This document shows, one piece after another, positions 51,624-60,453 of a stretch of DNA of 64,000 nucleotides (positions are counted from its first letter, which is position 1; every line of letters starts with the position of its first letter). This stretch comes from Clostridium gelidum (lineage in GTDB: Bacteria > Bacillota > Clostridia > Clostridiales > Clostridiaceae), in assembly GCF_019977655.1 (NCBI RefSeq), contig NZ_AP024849.1, positions 1,893,001-1,957,000 of the forward strand, in the 5' to 3' direction. Below the pieces are notes generated by a model. It was not told the origin of the DNA, ran no database searches, and saw only the letters and a list, made by a program, of their open reading frames with translations. The translations under genes were made by a program, and so were the position numbers.

Positions 51624-53846
51624 ATGAGATGGTTTACTGATTTGAAAATAAGTAAAAAGTTAATATCAAGTTTTATATTAATAGCATTAATTTCTGGAGC
51701 AATGGGTGTTTATGGAATTTATTCTTTAAAATCTATTGATAAATCGGATACGGAATTATATAAAAATATGACAGTACCTATTTCAGAATTGGGAGAGTTA
51801 GGTACTAACTTTCAAACATTAAGAGTTGATATAAGGGATATGTTAAGTGCACAATCATCTGAAGATGTTGCAACTAAAACAAAGGAAATTGAGGAAATAA
51901 GATCAAATATTACTAAATTAGGAAATTCAATTGAAAAAACTCTTGTAACAAGTGAAGTGAAAAAACAATATGATATTTTCGTTGAAGCTAGAAAAGTATA
52001 TGGACCAGAACTTGATAAAGTTATAGAATTTGCAAAAGCAAATAAAAAAGATGAAGCTATTGCTAAGAATAATCAAAATGTTCAATCAGGACAAGCAGAA
52101 GAAAATGCTATTAAAAATTTAATTTCGGCAACGACTAATGCTGCAAAAGAAAAAAGTGATTTAAATTCTAAAAATGCTGATACAACAATAAGCATAATGC
52201 TTGTGGTAATTGCTATTGTTATAATTATATCAATATTAATTGGACTATACATTTCTGGTTTAATCACTAAACCATTAAAAAAAGTATTATATATGATTGA
52301 GGAGATGAGTAAAGGTCATCTTAGTGAAAGGGCAGATATAAATACAAATGATGAAGTAGGACAAATGGCTAAAGCAATGGATTTTTTTGCTGATAATTTG
52401 CAGACTAATGTAATTAATGTTATGAATAAAATCGCCGAAGGTGATGTGAGTATGGATATATCTATAAAAGATGAAAAAGATGAAATATCTCCAGCTTTAA
52501 ATAAAGTGGTAGAAGTTATAAATAGAATTAATAAAGGACTTGTTAATCTTACGAAAGAAACAAGCGAAGGAAAATTAGATTCAAGAGGCCGTGAACATTT
52601 ATATTCAGGAGCATGGAAAGAAATTGTAGTTGGAATTAATGGATTAATAGAGGCCGTTGTAAAGCCAATTCAAGAAGTAACCAGTGTTATGAGTGAAATA
52701 TCTAAAGGAAATTTGAATATTCCAGTAAGTGGATATTATAAAGGTGAATTTGGAATATTGGCAAACGCTGTAAATTCTACAGAAGAAAGTTTGAAAGGTA
52801 TTGTTGGAGAAATTTCTGAAATCATAGGAGAAATTTCAAAAGGTAATCTTGCAATTGAAAATATCAAAGAATTTGATGGGGATTTCAGAAGTATTTCTGT
52901 TTCATTAAATACAATAATAGATTCCTTAAATTCAGTACTTAGTGAAATAAATACTGCGTCAGATCAAGTGTTTACAGGATCAAGTCAGGTTTCAGATGGT
53001 AGTCAAGCACTATCTCAAGGCGCCACAGAACAAGCAAGTGCTATAGAAGAATTAACATCTTCTATAACAGAAGTGGCATCACAAACTAAGGAAAATGCTA
53101 TTAATGCAAACCAAGCTAAGGATCTTGCTCTTAAGGTAAAGGAAAATGCCGAGGAAGGCAATAAGCATATGAGTGAAATGCTTAAATCCATGAGTGAAAT
53201 AAATGAATCTTCTGCAAATATTTCAAAAATAATAAAGGTAATAGATGAAATAGCTTTTCAAACTAATATACTTGCACTTAATGCAGCAGTGGAAGCAGCA
53301 AGGGCAGGTCAACATGGTAAAGGTTTTGCCGTGGTTGCAGAAGAAGTAAGAAATTTAGCAGGAAGAAGTGCAAATGCAGCTAAAGAAACTACAGCTCTTA
53401 TTGAAGGTTCTATAAAAAAATCCGAAAAAGGTACTGAGATTGCAAATAATACAGCAAAAGCTTTACATGAAATAGTAGATGGTGTATCAAAAGCAGCGGT
53501 GCTTGTAGCGGAAATAGCAGCATCTTCAAATGAACAAGCTACTGGTATTTCACAAATAAACCTAGGAATTGAACAGGTATCACAAGTTGTTCAAACAAAT
53601 TCAGCAACTGCTGAGGAAAGTGCAGCAGCTAGTGAGGAACTTTCAAGTCAATCACAAATGCTTAAAGAGATGGTTTCTAGTTTTAAACTTAAAAATAGTA
53701 ATGGTAGGCAATTAAATAATGAAAATAAAAACTATAGAAATAAACAATATTATAATAGAGAAAACAATATGGCTTTGAAAGAGGTAGCAGTTACATCTAG
53801 TAAACCCAAAATAGCTTTAAGTGATAAAGAATTCGGCAAATATTAA
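51624..53846 (+). CDS. Transmembrane chemoreceptor with 4-helix-bundle sensor (module 1)
   Basis: 740 aa. Helix 1 (12-33), an external four-helix-bundle type sensor (34-187: LKSIDKSDTELYKNMTVPIS), helix 2 (188-212), HAMP (213-265) and two to three further HAMP-like units (to about 430). The signalling domain spans about 440-690 with tip FQTNILALNAAVEAARAGQ and is nearly identical to those of the receptors at 57412 and 60454. The C-terminal tail ends KIALSDKEFGKY. Adaptation-type Glu/Gln pairs flank the tip (e.g. GATEQASAIEEL). Confidence 0.93.
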   Translation: MRWFTDLKISKKLISSFILIALISGAMGVYGIYSLKSIDKSDTELYKNMTVPISELGELGTNFQTLRVDIRDMLSAQSSEDVATKTKEIEEIRSNITKLGNSIEKTLVTSEVKKQYDIFVEARKVYGPELDKVIEFAKANKKDEAIAKNNQNVQSGQAEENAIKNLISATTNAAKEKSDLNSKNADTTISIMLVVIAIVIIISILIGLYISGLITKPLKKVLYMIEEMSKGHLSERADINTNDEVGQMAKAMDFFADNLQTNVINVMNKIAEGDVSMDISIKDEKDEISPALNKVVEVINRINKGLVNLTKETSEGKLDSRGREHLYSGAWKEIVVGINGLIEAVVKPIQEVTSVMSEISKGNLNIPVSGYYKGEFGILANAVNSTEESLKGIVGEISEIIGEISKGNLAIENIKEFDGDFRSISVSLNTIIDSLNSVLSEINTASDQVFTGSSQVSDGSQALSQGATEQASAIEELTSSITEVASQTKENAINANQAKDLALKVKENAEEGNKHMSEMLKSMSEINESSANISKIIKVIDEIAFQTNILALNAAVEAARAGQHGKGFAVVAEEVRNLAGRSANAAKETTALIEGSIKKSEKGTEIANNTAKALHEIVDGVSKAAVLVAEIAASSNEQATGISQINLGIEQVSQVVQTNSATAEESAAASEELSSQSQMLKEMVSSFKLKNSNGRQLNNENKNYRNKQYYNRENNMALKEVAVTSSKPKIALSDKEFGKY

Positions 53847-53860
53847 ATTATTAATATTCA

Positions 53861-53910
53861 AAAGAGGAAAGTTTATATAAAGAAATTTTTTAACTTTCCT
53901 CTTTTTTTAT
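53861..53910 (+). terminator. Terminator after the first chemoreceptor gene
   Basis: Perfect 13-bp stem AAAGAGGAAAGTT/AACTTTCCTCTTT (53861-53873 with 53892-53904) and T-run. Related hairpins follow the other two receptor genes. Confidence 0.92.
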
Positions 53911-53912
53911 AA

Positions 53913-53950
53913 TTAAGGCACATGAAAATAAATAACAAGTCCAAAACTGC
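53913..53950 (-). repeat. Single end of the TTAGGCACA repeat
   Basis: TTAAGGCACATGAAAATAAA followed by TAACAAGTCCAAAACTGC: an exact inverse of the right end of the complete copies. The other end is absent; unrelated sequence follows. Confidence 0.8.
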
Positions 53951-54406
53951 AATGAAAATAAAAAAATATGGGTTCTTTAAAAAAGTTGATGAACTATATT
54001 TTTAATATTAGTAAAACGAGAAAAATAGAGAATTATTTAATTTAATAATATAATTTTATAATTAGTATTATGTTATATAACACTTATGTAACATAATGAT
54101 GCAAGTATTGACATTTTGTCATAAATCAGTACAATTATAAGTAGACAGTTAGTTAATATAAAGTATGGAATTCGTGCAAATAATTGCACATAATACAATT
54201 ATTTTAAAATTATAGTTAGCAATTACAATTAGAAGTAAAATGTTATCTATATTAAAATGGTTTTATGAAAAGACATAAGCAACTAGAAAACAAATAAGCA
54301 CAATTGATTTAATAAATAAGTAATAGGACTGGAATTGTTTCAAAGGTGAAAATAATGAAATCTATTTAAAATATTTTGAATGTACATTAGAGGGAGGCTT
54401 TTATTT
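53951..54406. promoter_or_regulatory. cheY upstream region with duplicated promoter
   Basis: About 450 bp without a gene. TTGACA (54108-54113), 16-bp spacer and TACAAT (54130-54135) copy the promoter at 50627. From there a leader of about 265 nt runs to cheY. No terminator or known riboswitch is visible in it. Confidence 0.6.
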
Positions 54407-54760
54407 ATGAAAAAAATACTTGTAGTTGATGATGCAGCTTTTATGAGGCTAACAATAAAAACAATGCTTGATAAAAATGGATTCGAAGTTGTAGGCGAAG
54501 CAGAAAATGGACGTAAGGCTATTGAAATGTATAAAATGTTAAAACCTGATATTGTTACAATGGATATAACAATGCCAGATATGGGTGGAGTAGAAGCTTT
54601 AACTGAAATAATTAAATTTGATCCTAAAGCAACTGTACTTATGTTAAGTGCTATGGGACAAGAAGGTATAGTTAAAGACGCAGTTATTAAAGGAGCTAAA
54701 GGGTTTATAATAAAACCATTTAAAGAAGAATATCTTTTAAAAGCATTGAGTAAATTTTAA
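54407..54760 (+). CDS. cheY: CheY-like single-domain response regulator
   Basis: 117 aa from the ATG at 54407 (GGGAGG at 9 nt). Receiver only: VVDDAAFMR, Asp in IVTMDITMPDMGG, Ser in VLMLSAMGQ, Lys in GFIIKPFKEE. The MDITMPDM-type pattern is that of Firmicutes CheY. It heads the intact chemotaxis operon, 27 bp before cheA. Flagellar motor or another motility output cannot be told from the window. Confidence 0.95.
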   Translation: MKKILVVDDAAFMRLTIKTMLDKNGFEVVGEAENGRKAIEMYKMLKPDIVTMDITMPDMGGVEALTEIIKFDPKATVLMLSAMGQEGIVKDAVIKGAKGFIIKPFKEEYLLKALSKF

Positions 54761-54787
54761 CAGACATAATTAAAAGGGGTGGGTTAT

Positions 54788-56827
54788 ATGGATAGTAAAG
54801 AACCAATGTTAGAGATGTTTATTTTTGAAACATTTGAAATGATAGAACAACTTCAACAACTGATAATTGATAGTGAAAAGATAGAAAAACTTGAACCAGA
54901 TGCGATAAATGAAATATTTAGAATAATGCATACTATAAAAGGTTCTTCTGGAATGATGATGTTTGATAACATTGCTAATATTTCTCATACCATAGAAGAT
55001 TTATTTTATTTTGTTAGAGAATCAAAACCTAAAAAAATTGATTATTCAAGTCTTACAGATTTAGTTCTAGAAGGAAGCGACCTTATAAAAGCAGAGACAG
55101 AAAAAATAAATAGTGATAAAGAGGCAGATGGAGACTTCACTTTATTTATCGGAAAAGCAAATAAATTTTTAGAGGTTTTAAAAGAATCCAATAAAATGTC
55201 AGAAAATTCAGATAATAACAATGGGAATAAAGTAGTTATAGAGACAAATGAAGAACAAAAATATTATTTGAGTAATGATAAAATCGATGAGAATATTAAT
55301 TTGTTTTGTGCTACATTATTTTTTGAAGAAGAATGTGAAATGGAGAACATAAGATGCTTTACTATTATTCACAAACTTAAAGAAATTGCAGAAGTTTCAT
55401 ATTTTTATCCAGAAGATATTATTGAAAACAACGATACTTGTGAAATTATAAAACAGCAAGGTTTTAAAATATTTTTTAGAGCTAACAATAGTAAAGAAGA
55501 AATTAGAGAATGTTTTATGGAAACAGTATTTTTAGATAAGATTGATATTAAGCAGTTTGATGATGAAAACGAGTTTGATAAGAATTTTAAAAAGAAAGAT
55601 GAAAATCAAGCGGAAGTTATTATTAATAATGTGAATGAAAATGAAAAAATAATTTCTAAAAATACACACAAACAAAATTTAATTAGTGTTGATGTTAATA
55701 AGTTAGACATGCTTATGGACTTGGTTGGAGAATTGGTTATTTCAGAAGCCATGGTAACTAAAAATTCGGAAATTTCTGAATTACATTTAGATAGCTTCAA
55801 CAAAGCAGCAAGACAACATAGAAAAAGACTTGCAGATCTTCAAGATGTTGTTATGTCAATAAGAATGGTATCGATTGCGCCAACACTAAACAAGATGAAC
55901 AGAATAGTTAGAGACATGTGTAAAAAACTAAATAAGGAAGCAGAACTTGAAATAATAGGACAAGATACAGAAGTAGATAAAAATATCATAGAACATATAG
56001 GTGATCCTTTAATGCATATAATAAGAAATTCCATGGATCATGGTATAGAAACAGAGGAAAAAAGAGTTGCAAGTGGTAAGATTCCTAAAGGAAAACTAAC
56101 CATTGAAGCTAAAAATACTGGCGGAGAAGTTTGGATTATTATAAAAGATGATGGTAAGGGTCTTAATAAAGATAAAATATTAAAAAAAGCAAGAGAACAT
56201 GGATTAATTAAAGGAAAAGAAAGTGATTTGACAGATAAAGAAATCTATTCAATGATATTTCTACCTGGATTTTCAACAAATGAAAATGTTACTGAATTTT
56301 CAGGGCGTGGAGTTGGAATGGATGTAGTTACAAAGGAAATTGAAAAAATTAGAGGTACTGTAACCGTTGATAGCATAGAAGGAAAAGAAACAACAACTTC
56401 AATAAAAATTCCTTTAACCCTAGCAATTATTGATGGGATGACAATAAAAGTTGGCAATTCAACTTTTACAGTTCCTGTTATGGCTATTAGACAATCATTC
56501 ATAATTAAAAAGGAAGATATAATTAAAGATCTTGATAACAAAGAAATGATACTTTTAAGAGGGGAATGTTATTCTATATTAAGACTACATGAACTTTATG
56601 ATATTAAAACAGATGTAGTAAATATTGAAGATGGCATTGTAATTATGATTGAAGATCAAGGTAAAGTGAGATGCATTTTTGCAGATGCACTTATTGGAGA
56701 GCAACAAGTTGTAATTAAGGCACTACCAAATTATATTAAAAAAGTAAATGGAGTAAGTGGATGTTCATTACTTGGGGATGCCACTATAAGCTTGATACTT
56801 GATGCATCAGAGATTGTCAATATGTAA
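54788..56827 (+). CDS. cheA: Chemotaxis histidine kinase CheA
   Basis: 679 aa from the ATG at 54788 (AGGGG upstream). HPt domain 1-110 with phospho-His in IMHTIKGSSGMM; a linker with a P2-like region (about 165-265); dimerisation (SVDVNKLDMLMDLVGELVIS, about 295-370); HATPase with HIIRNSMDHGIE, IIKDDGKGL, FLPGFSTNE, GRGVGMDVV; CheW-like regulatory domain from about 540. All catalytic motifs are present, unlike in the remnant at 50806. Confidence 0.95.
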   Translation: MDSKEPMLEMFIFETFEMIEQLQQLIIDSEKIEKLEPDAINEIFRIMHTIKGSSGMMMFDNIANISHTIEDLFYFVRESKPKKIDYSSLTDLVLEGSDLIKAETEKINSDKEADGDFTLFIGKANKFLEVLKESNKMSENSDNNNGNKVVIETNEEQKYYLSNDKIDENINLFCATLFFEEECEMENIRCFTIIHKLKEIAEVSYFYPEDIIENNDTCEIIKQQGFKIFFRANNSKEEIRECFMETVFLDKIDIKQFDDENEFDKNFKKKDENQAEVIINNVNENEKIISKNTHKQNLISVDVNKLDMLMDLVGELVISEAMVTKNSEISELHLDSFNKAARQHRKRLADLQDVVMSIRMVSIAPTLNKMNRIVRDMCKKLNKEAELEIIGQDTEVDKNIIEHIGDPLMHIIRNSMDHGIETEEKRVASGKIPKGKLTIEAKNTGGEVWIIIKDDGKGLNKDKILKKAREHGLIKGKESDLTDKEIYSMIFLPGFSTNENVTEFSGRGVGMDVVTKEIEKIRGTVTVDSIEGKETTTSIKIPLTLAIIDGMTIKVGNSTFTVPVMAIRQSFIIKKEDIIKDLDNKEMILLRGECYSILRLHELYDIKTDVVNIEDGIVIMIEDQGKVRCIFADALIGEQQVVIKALPNYIKKVNGVSGCSLLGDATISLILDASEIVNM

Positions 56828-56847
56828 AAAATTAAGGAGGGATTAAT

Positions 56848-57351
56848 ATGGCAGAATTACTACAGGATTTTATTGAAAGTGAAGAAGATACTCAAAAGGA
56901 TAAATATCTTATATTTTCAATTGGTAAAGAAGCATATGGTATTGATATTAAATATGTAATAGAAATTATAGGTATTGAACCAATAACAGAAGTACCTCAA
57001 TTGGAAAATTACATTAAAGGAGTAATAAATCTTAGGGGAAAGATAATACCAGTCATGGACGTTAGGCTTAAATTTAAAAAAGAAGAAAAGGAATATGATG
57101 ATAGGACTTGTATTATAGTTGTTGAAATAGAAGGTATATGTATTGGGTTAATAATAGACAGAGTTTTAGAGGTCGTGAGTATTGATGAAAATAATATATC
57201 ACCACCACCTAAGACAAGTTCCAATAAAGACAATGCCAATAAATATATAAAAGGCATTGGTAAAATTCAAAATGAAGTAAGGCTTCTTATAGAGTGCCAT
57301 AAACTTCTTGAAGAAGATGAACTAGAAGAATTAAAAAATAAAGAAATATAA
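56848..57351 (+). CDS. cheW: CheW coupling protein (module 2)
   Basis: 167 aa, 20 bp after cheA, behind AAGGAGGG. Same fold and near-identical sequence as the copy at 51058 (YLIFSIGKEAYGIDIKYVIE, IKGVINLRGKIIPVMDVRLK). It links chemoreceptors to CheA. The two CheW proteins could compete for the same partners. Confidence 0.94.
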   Translation: MAELLQDFIESEEDTQKDKYLIFSIGKEAYGIDIKYVIEIIGIEPITEVPQLENYIKGVINLRGKIIPVMDVRLKFKKEEKEYDDRTCIIVVEIEGICIGLIIDRVLEVVSIDENNISPPPKTSSNKDNANKYIKGIGKIQNEVRLLIECHKLLEEDELEELKNKEI

Positions 57352-57411
57352 TAAAGCAATAAAAAAGTATTAAAAGGGTAATTTTTATGAGAATTAGGGA
57401 GGGGTGTAGTA

Positions 57412-60306
57412 ATGAAGTGGTTTTTAAATCTAAAAACAAAAAGTAAGATTTTGGCTGGTTTTTTTACAATTGTTATCTTAATGGGGATTGTAGGGTGTGT
57501 TGGAATTTTAAATCTTCAAAAGATTAATACGCTAGACACTGAATTATATGAAAATAATACAAAACCTATTAGTTTAATGAATATTATACAAGTTGATATA
57601 CAAAAAAATAAAGTAATAGCTAGGAATATGATAATTGAAAATGATGTAAATACAAATAGAGATAGTAAAAATGTAATGATTGAAACCGATAAAGAAATAA
57701 ATAAGACTTTGGATTTGTTTAAAAGTAGTATCCAAGATCGAAGTATAATTGATGAATACAATAATTTAAGAGCAAACATAGATAAATATATACCAGTTAG
57801 AGATAAAGTAATGGAATTAGCAACTCAAAACAAAAATGATGAAGCCATTAGTATTATGAATGGTGAAGCTAGTATTCTTGGCAAAGCTGTGGATGATTCA
57901 GCATCGAAACTTATTTCATTAACAGAAGTTAGTGGTAAGGAAAAAGCAGACGCCAATTCAAAAACTGCCAGTACTGCAATAATTACTATGATTGGAATAA
58001 TTCTTGTGGGAACAATTGTTGCCATAGCATTGGGAGTTATAATATCAGGATTAATTAGTAAACCAATAAATAGAATATTATATATGCTTGAAGAAATGAG
58101 TAAAGGCCATCTTGGTGAAAGAGCAGATATGAAGACAACTGATGAAGTAGGAAAAATGGCTAAGTTAATGGATTCTTTTGCACATGGTTTACAGAATGAT
58201 GTAATTGGTGCTATGAATAAAATTGCAAAAGGCGATATGAATATTGATATAACTATGAAAGATGAAAAGGATGAAATAACTCCTGCTTTGAAGAAAGTGG
58301 TAGAAAATATAAAAGCATTAGTAGCAGATGCAAATATGTTATCAAATGCGGCTATAGAAGGAAAATTTGAGACAAGGGCTGATGCAAGCAAGCATGATGG
58401 AGATTTTAAAAAAGTCATAGATGGTGTAAATGGTACATTAGATACTGTAGTAGACAAAGTTGTTTGGTATGAGGCTATTATAGATGCTATACCTTTCCCA
58501 ATTCATGTTACAGATAATGATATGAATTGGACATATATGAATAAGTCATTTGAAAATCTTATGATTAATCAAGGTGTTATTAGAGATCGTAAATCGGGAT
58601 ATGGACTCGCATGTAGTCATGCAGGTGCTACTATATGTAATACTGAAAAATGTGGAATTAAGCAGCTTCATAAAGGCAACCCAGAAAGTTTCTTTGACTG
58701 GTGTGGTATGAACAATAAACAAGATACAGCATATTTAAAAAATAAAAAAGGTGAAAGTGTTGGATATGTTGAAGTTGTAACAGATTTAACACCTATTATT
58801 AGAGTAAGCGACTATACAAAACTTGAAGTTAAGAGGCTTGAAGGAAACTTGAAGTTACTTTCAAAGGGAAATACTAATTTTGATCTTAAGATTAAGGAAG
58901 CAGATAAATATACTGGTGAAGTTAGCGAACAATTTGAAGGAATATCAAATAGCTTAAAAGATGCTAAGAATGCAGTTGATAATCTTGTAGTAGATGCAAA
59001 TATGCTATCAGAGGCAGCTGCAGAAGGAAAGTTAGACAAAAGAGCAGATATAGAAAAACACAATGGGGACTTTAAAAAGATAGTAGCGGGAGTAAATGAA
59101 TTAATTGGAGAAATGGTAAAACCAATTCAAGAAGTTACTGCTGTTATGAGTGAAATATCTAAAGGAAATTTAGAAGTTCCAGTAAGTGAAGGTTACAAAG
59201 GTGAATTTGGAGTATTAGCAAATGCTGTTAATGCTACAGAAAAAGGTTTGAAAGATGTTGTTGAAGAGATTTCTGAGGTTATAGGAGAAATTTCACAAGG
59301 TAACCTTGCAATTGAAAACGTCAAAGATTTTCATGGCAATTTCAAAAGTATATCTGTTTCATTAAATACAATAATAGATTCTTTAAATTCAGTTCTTAGT
59401 GAAATAGATACTGCGTCAGATCAAGTTTATACAGGATCGAGTCAGGTTTCGGATGGTAGCCAAGCACTATCTCAAGGCGCTACAGAGCAAGCAAGTGCCA
59501 TAGAACAATTGACATCTTCTATAACAGAAGTAGCAGCACAAACTAAGGAAAATGCTATTAATGCAAACCAAGCTAAGGATCTTGCGCTTAATGTAAAGGA
59601 AAAGGCTGAAGAAGGTAATAGACATATGAGTGAAATGCTCAAATCTATGGGCGAAATAAATGAGTCTTCTGCAAATATTTCAAAAATAATAAAGGTAATA
59701 GATGAAATAGCTTTCCAAACTAATATACTTGCACTTAACGCAGCAGTGGAAGCAGCAAGAGCAGGTCAGCATGGTAAAGGATTTGCAGTAGTTGCTGAAG
59801 AAGTAAGAAACTTAGCAGCAAGAAGTGCAAATGCAGCTAAAGAAACTACAGCTCTTATTGAAGGTTCTATAAAGAAATCTGAAAAAGGTACTGAAATTGC
59901 AAATAATACAGCAAAAGCTTTATATGAAATAGTAGAAGGTGTATCAAAAGCGGCCACACTTGTAGCAGAAATAGCAGCATCTTCAAATGAACAAGCTACT
60001 GGTATCTCACAAATAAACCTAGGAATTGAACAGGTATCACAAGTTGTTCAAACAAATTCAGCAACTGCAGAAGAAAGTGCAGCAGCAAGTGAGGAACTTT
60101 CAAGCCAATCAGAGCTACTTAAAGAGATGGTTTCTAGTTTTAAACTTAAAAATGGTAATGGGAACAATTCATTGAATAATGGTACTAAAAATTATAAAAA
60201 TAAACCATCGCGTAGTAGACAAAATAATGTTGCTTTTAAAGAAGCAGCAGTTACATCAAGTAAACCTAAAATAGCATTAAGCGATAACGAGTTCGGCAAA
60301 TATTAA
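57412..60306 (+). CDS. Transmembrane chemoreceptor with added Cys-rich PAS domain (module 2)
   Basis: 964 aa. Helix 1 (10-31), external four-helix-type sensor (to about 187), helix 2 (188-215), HAMP, then a second HAMP-like unit. A cytoplasmic PAS domain is inserted at about 345-465 (WYEAIIDAIPFPIHVTDND) and contains a Cys set: LACSHAGATICNTEKCGIKQ and DWCGMNN. More HAMP-like units follow, then the signalling domain (about 660-915) and the tail KIALSDNEFGKY. The Cys-rich PAS could sense redox state, metal or a cofactor; that is inference. Confidence 0.92.
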   Translation: MKWFLNLKTKSKILAGFFTIVILMGIVGCVGILNLQKINTLDTELYENNTKPISLMNIIQVDIQKNKVIARNMIIENDVNTNRDSKNVMIETDKEINKTLDLFKSSIQDRSIIDEYNNLRANIDKYIPVRDKVMELATQNKNDEAISIMNGEASILGKAVDDSASKLISLTEVSGKEKADANSKTASTAIITMIGIILVGTIVAIALGVIISGLISKPINRILYMLEEMSKGHLGERADMKTTDEVGKMAKLMDSFAHGLQNDVIGAMNKIAKGDMNIDITMKDEKDEITPALKKVVENIKALVADANMLSNAAIEGKFETRADASKHDGDFKKVIDGVNGTLDTVVDKVVWYEAIIDAIPFPIHVTDNDMNWTYMNKSFENLMINQGVIRDRKSGYGLACSHAGATICNTEKCGIKQLHKGNPESFFDWCGMNNKQDTAYLKNKKGESVGYVEVVTDLTPIIRVSDYTKLEVKRLEGNLKLLSKGNTNFDLKIKEADKYTGEVSEQFEGISNSLKDAKNAVDNLVVDANMLSEAAAEGKLDKRADIEKHNGDFKKIVAGVNELIGEMVKPIQEVTAVMSEISKGNLEVPVSEGYKGEFGVLANAVNATEKGLKDVVEEISEVIGEISQGNLAIENVKDFHGNFKSISVSLNTIIDSLNSVLSEIDTASDQVYTGSSQVSDGSQALSQGATEQASAIEQLTSSITEVAAQTKENAINANQAKDLALNVKEKAEEGNRHMSEMLKSMGEINESSANISKIIKVIDEIAFQTNILALNAAVEAARAGQHGKGFAVVAEEVRNLAARSANAAKETTALIEGSIKKSEKGTEIANNTAKALYEIVEGVSKAATLVAEIAASSNEQATGISQINLGIEQVSQVVQTNSATAEESAAASEELSSQSELLKEMVSSFKLKNGNGNNSLNNGTKNYKNKPSRSRQNNVAFKEAAVTSSKPKIALSDNEFGKY

Positions 60307-60325
60307 ATTATTAAGAATTAATAGT

Positions 60326-60376
60326 GGAAAGTTAAAAGTTAAAAGAAAAATTATGTTTTAACTTTCCTCTTTTTAT
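60326..60376 (+). terminator. Terminator after the second chemoreceptor gene
   Basis: Perfect 12-bp stem GGAAAGTTAAAA/TTTTAACTTTCC (60326-60337 with 60356-60367), then TCTTTTT. Same core (GGAAAGTT) as the hairpin at 53861. Confidence 0.85.
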
Positions 60377-60453
60377 GATTAGTATTGGTGAAACATACAA
60401 AAGTATGTATAAAATAGGATGAATTTTATGAAAAGTAGGGAGGCGTATAATAT

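Noticed and set aside
57825..58457. Open minus-strand frame of 210 codons
   Set aside because: It lies fully inside the chemoreceptor gene, has composition expected from the antisense of helical receptor coding sequence (Ser/Ile/Phe-rich) and no ribosome binding site.
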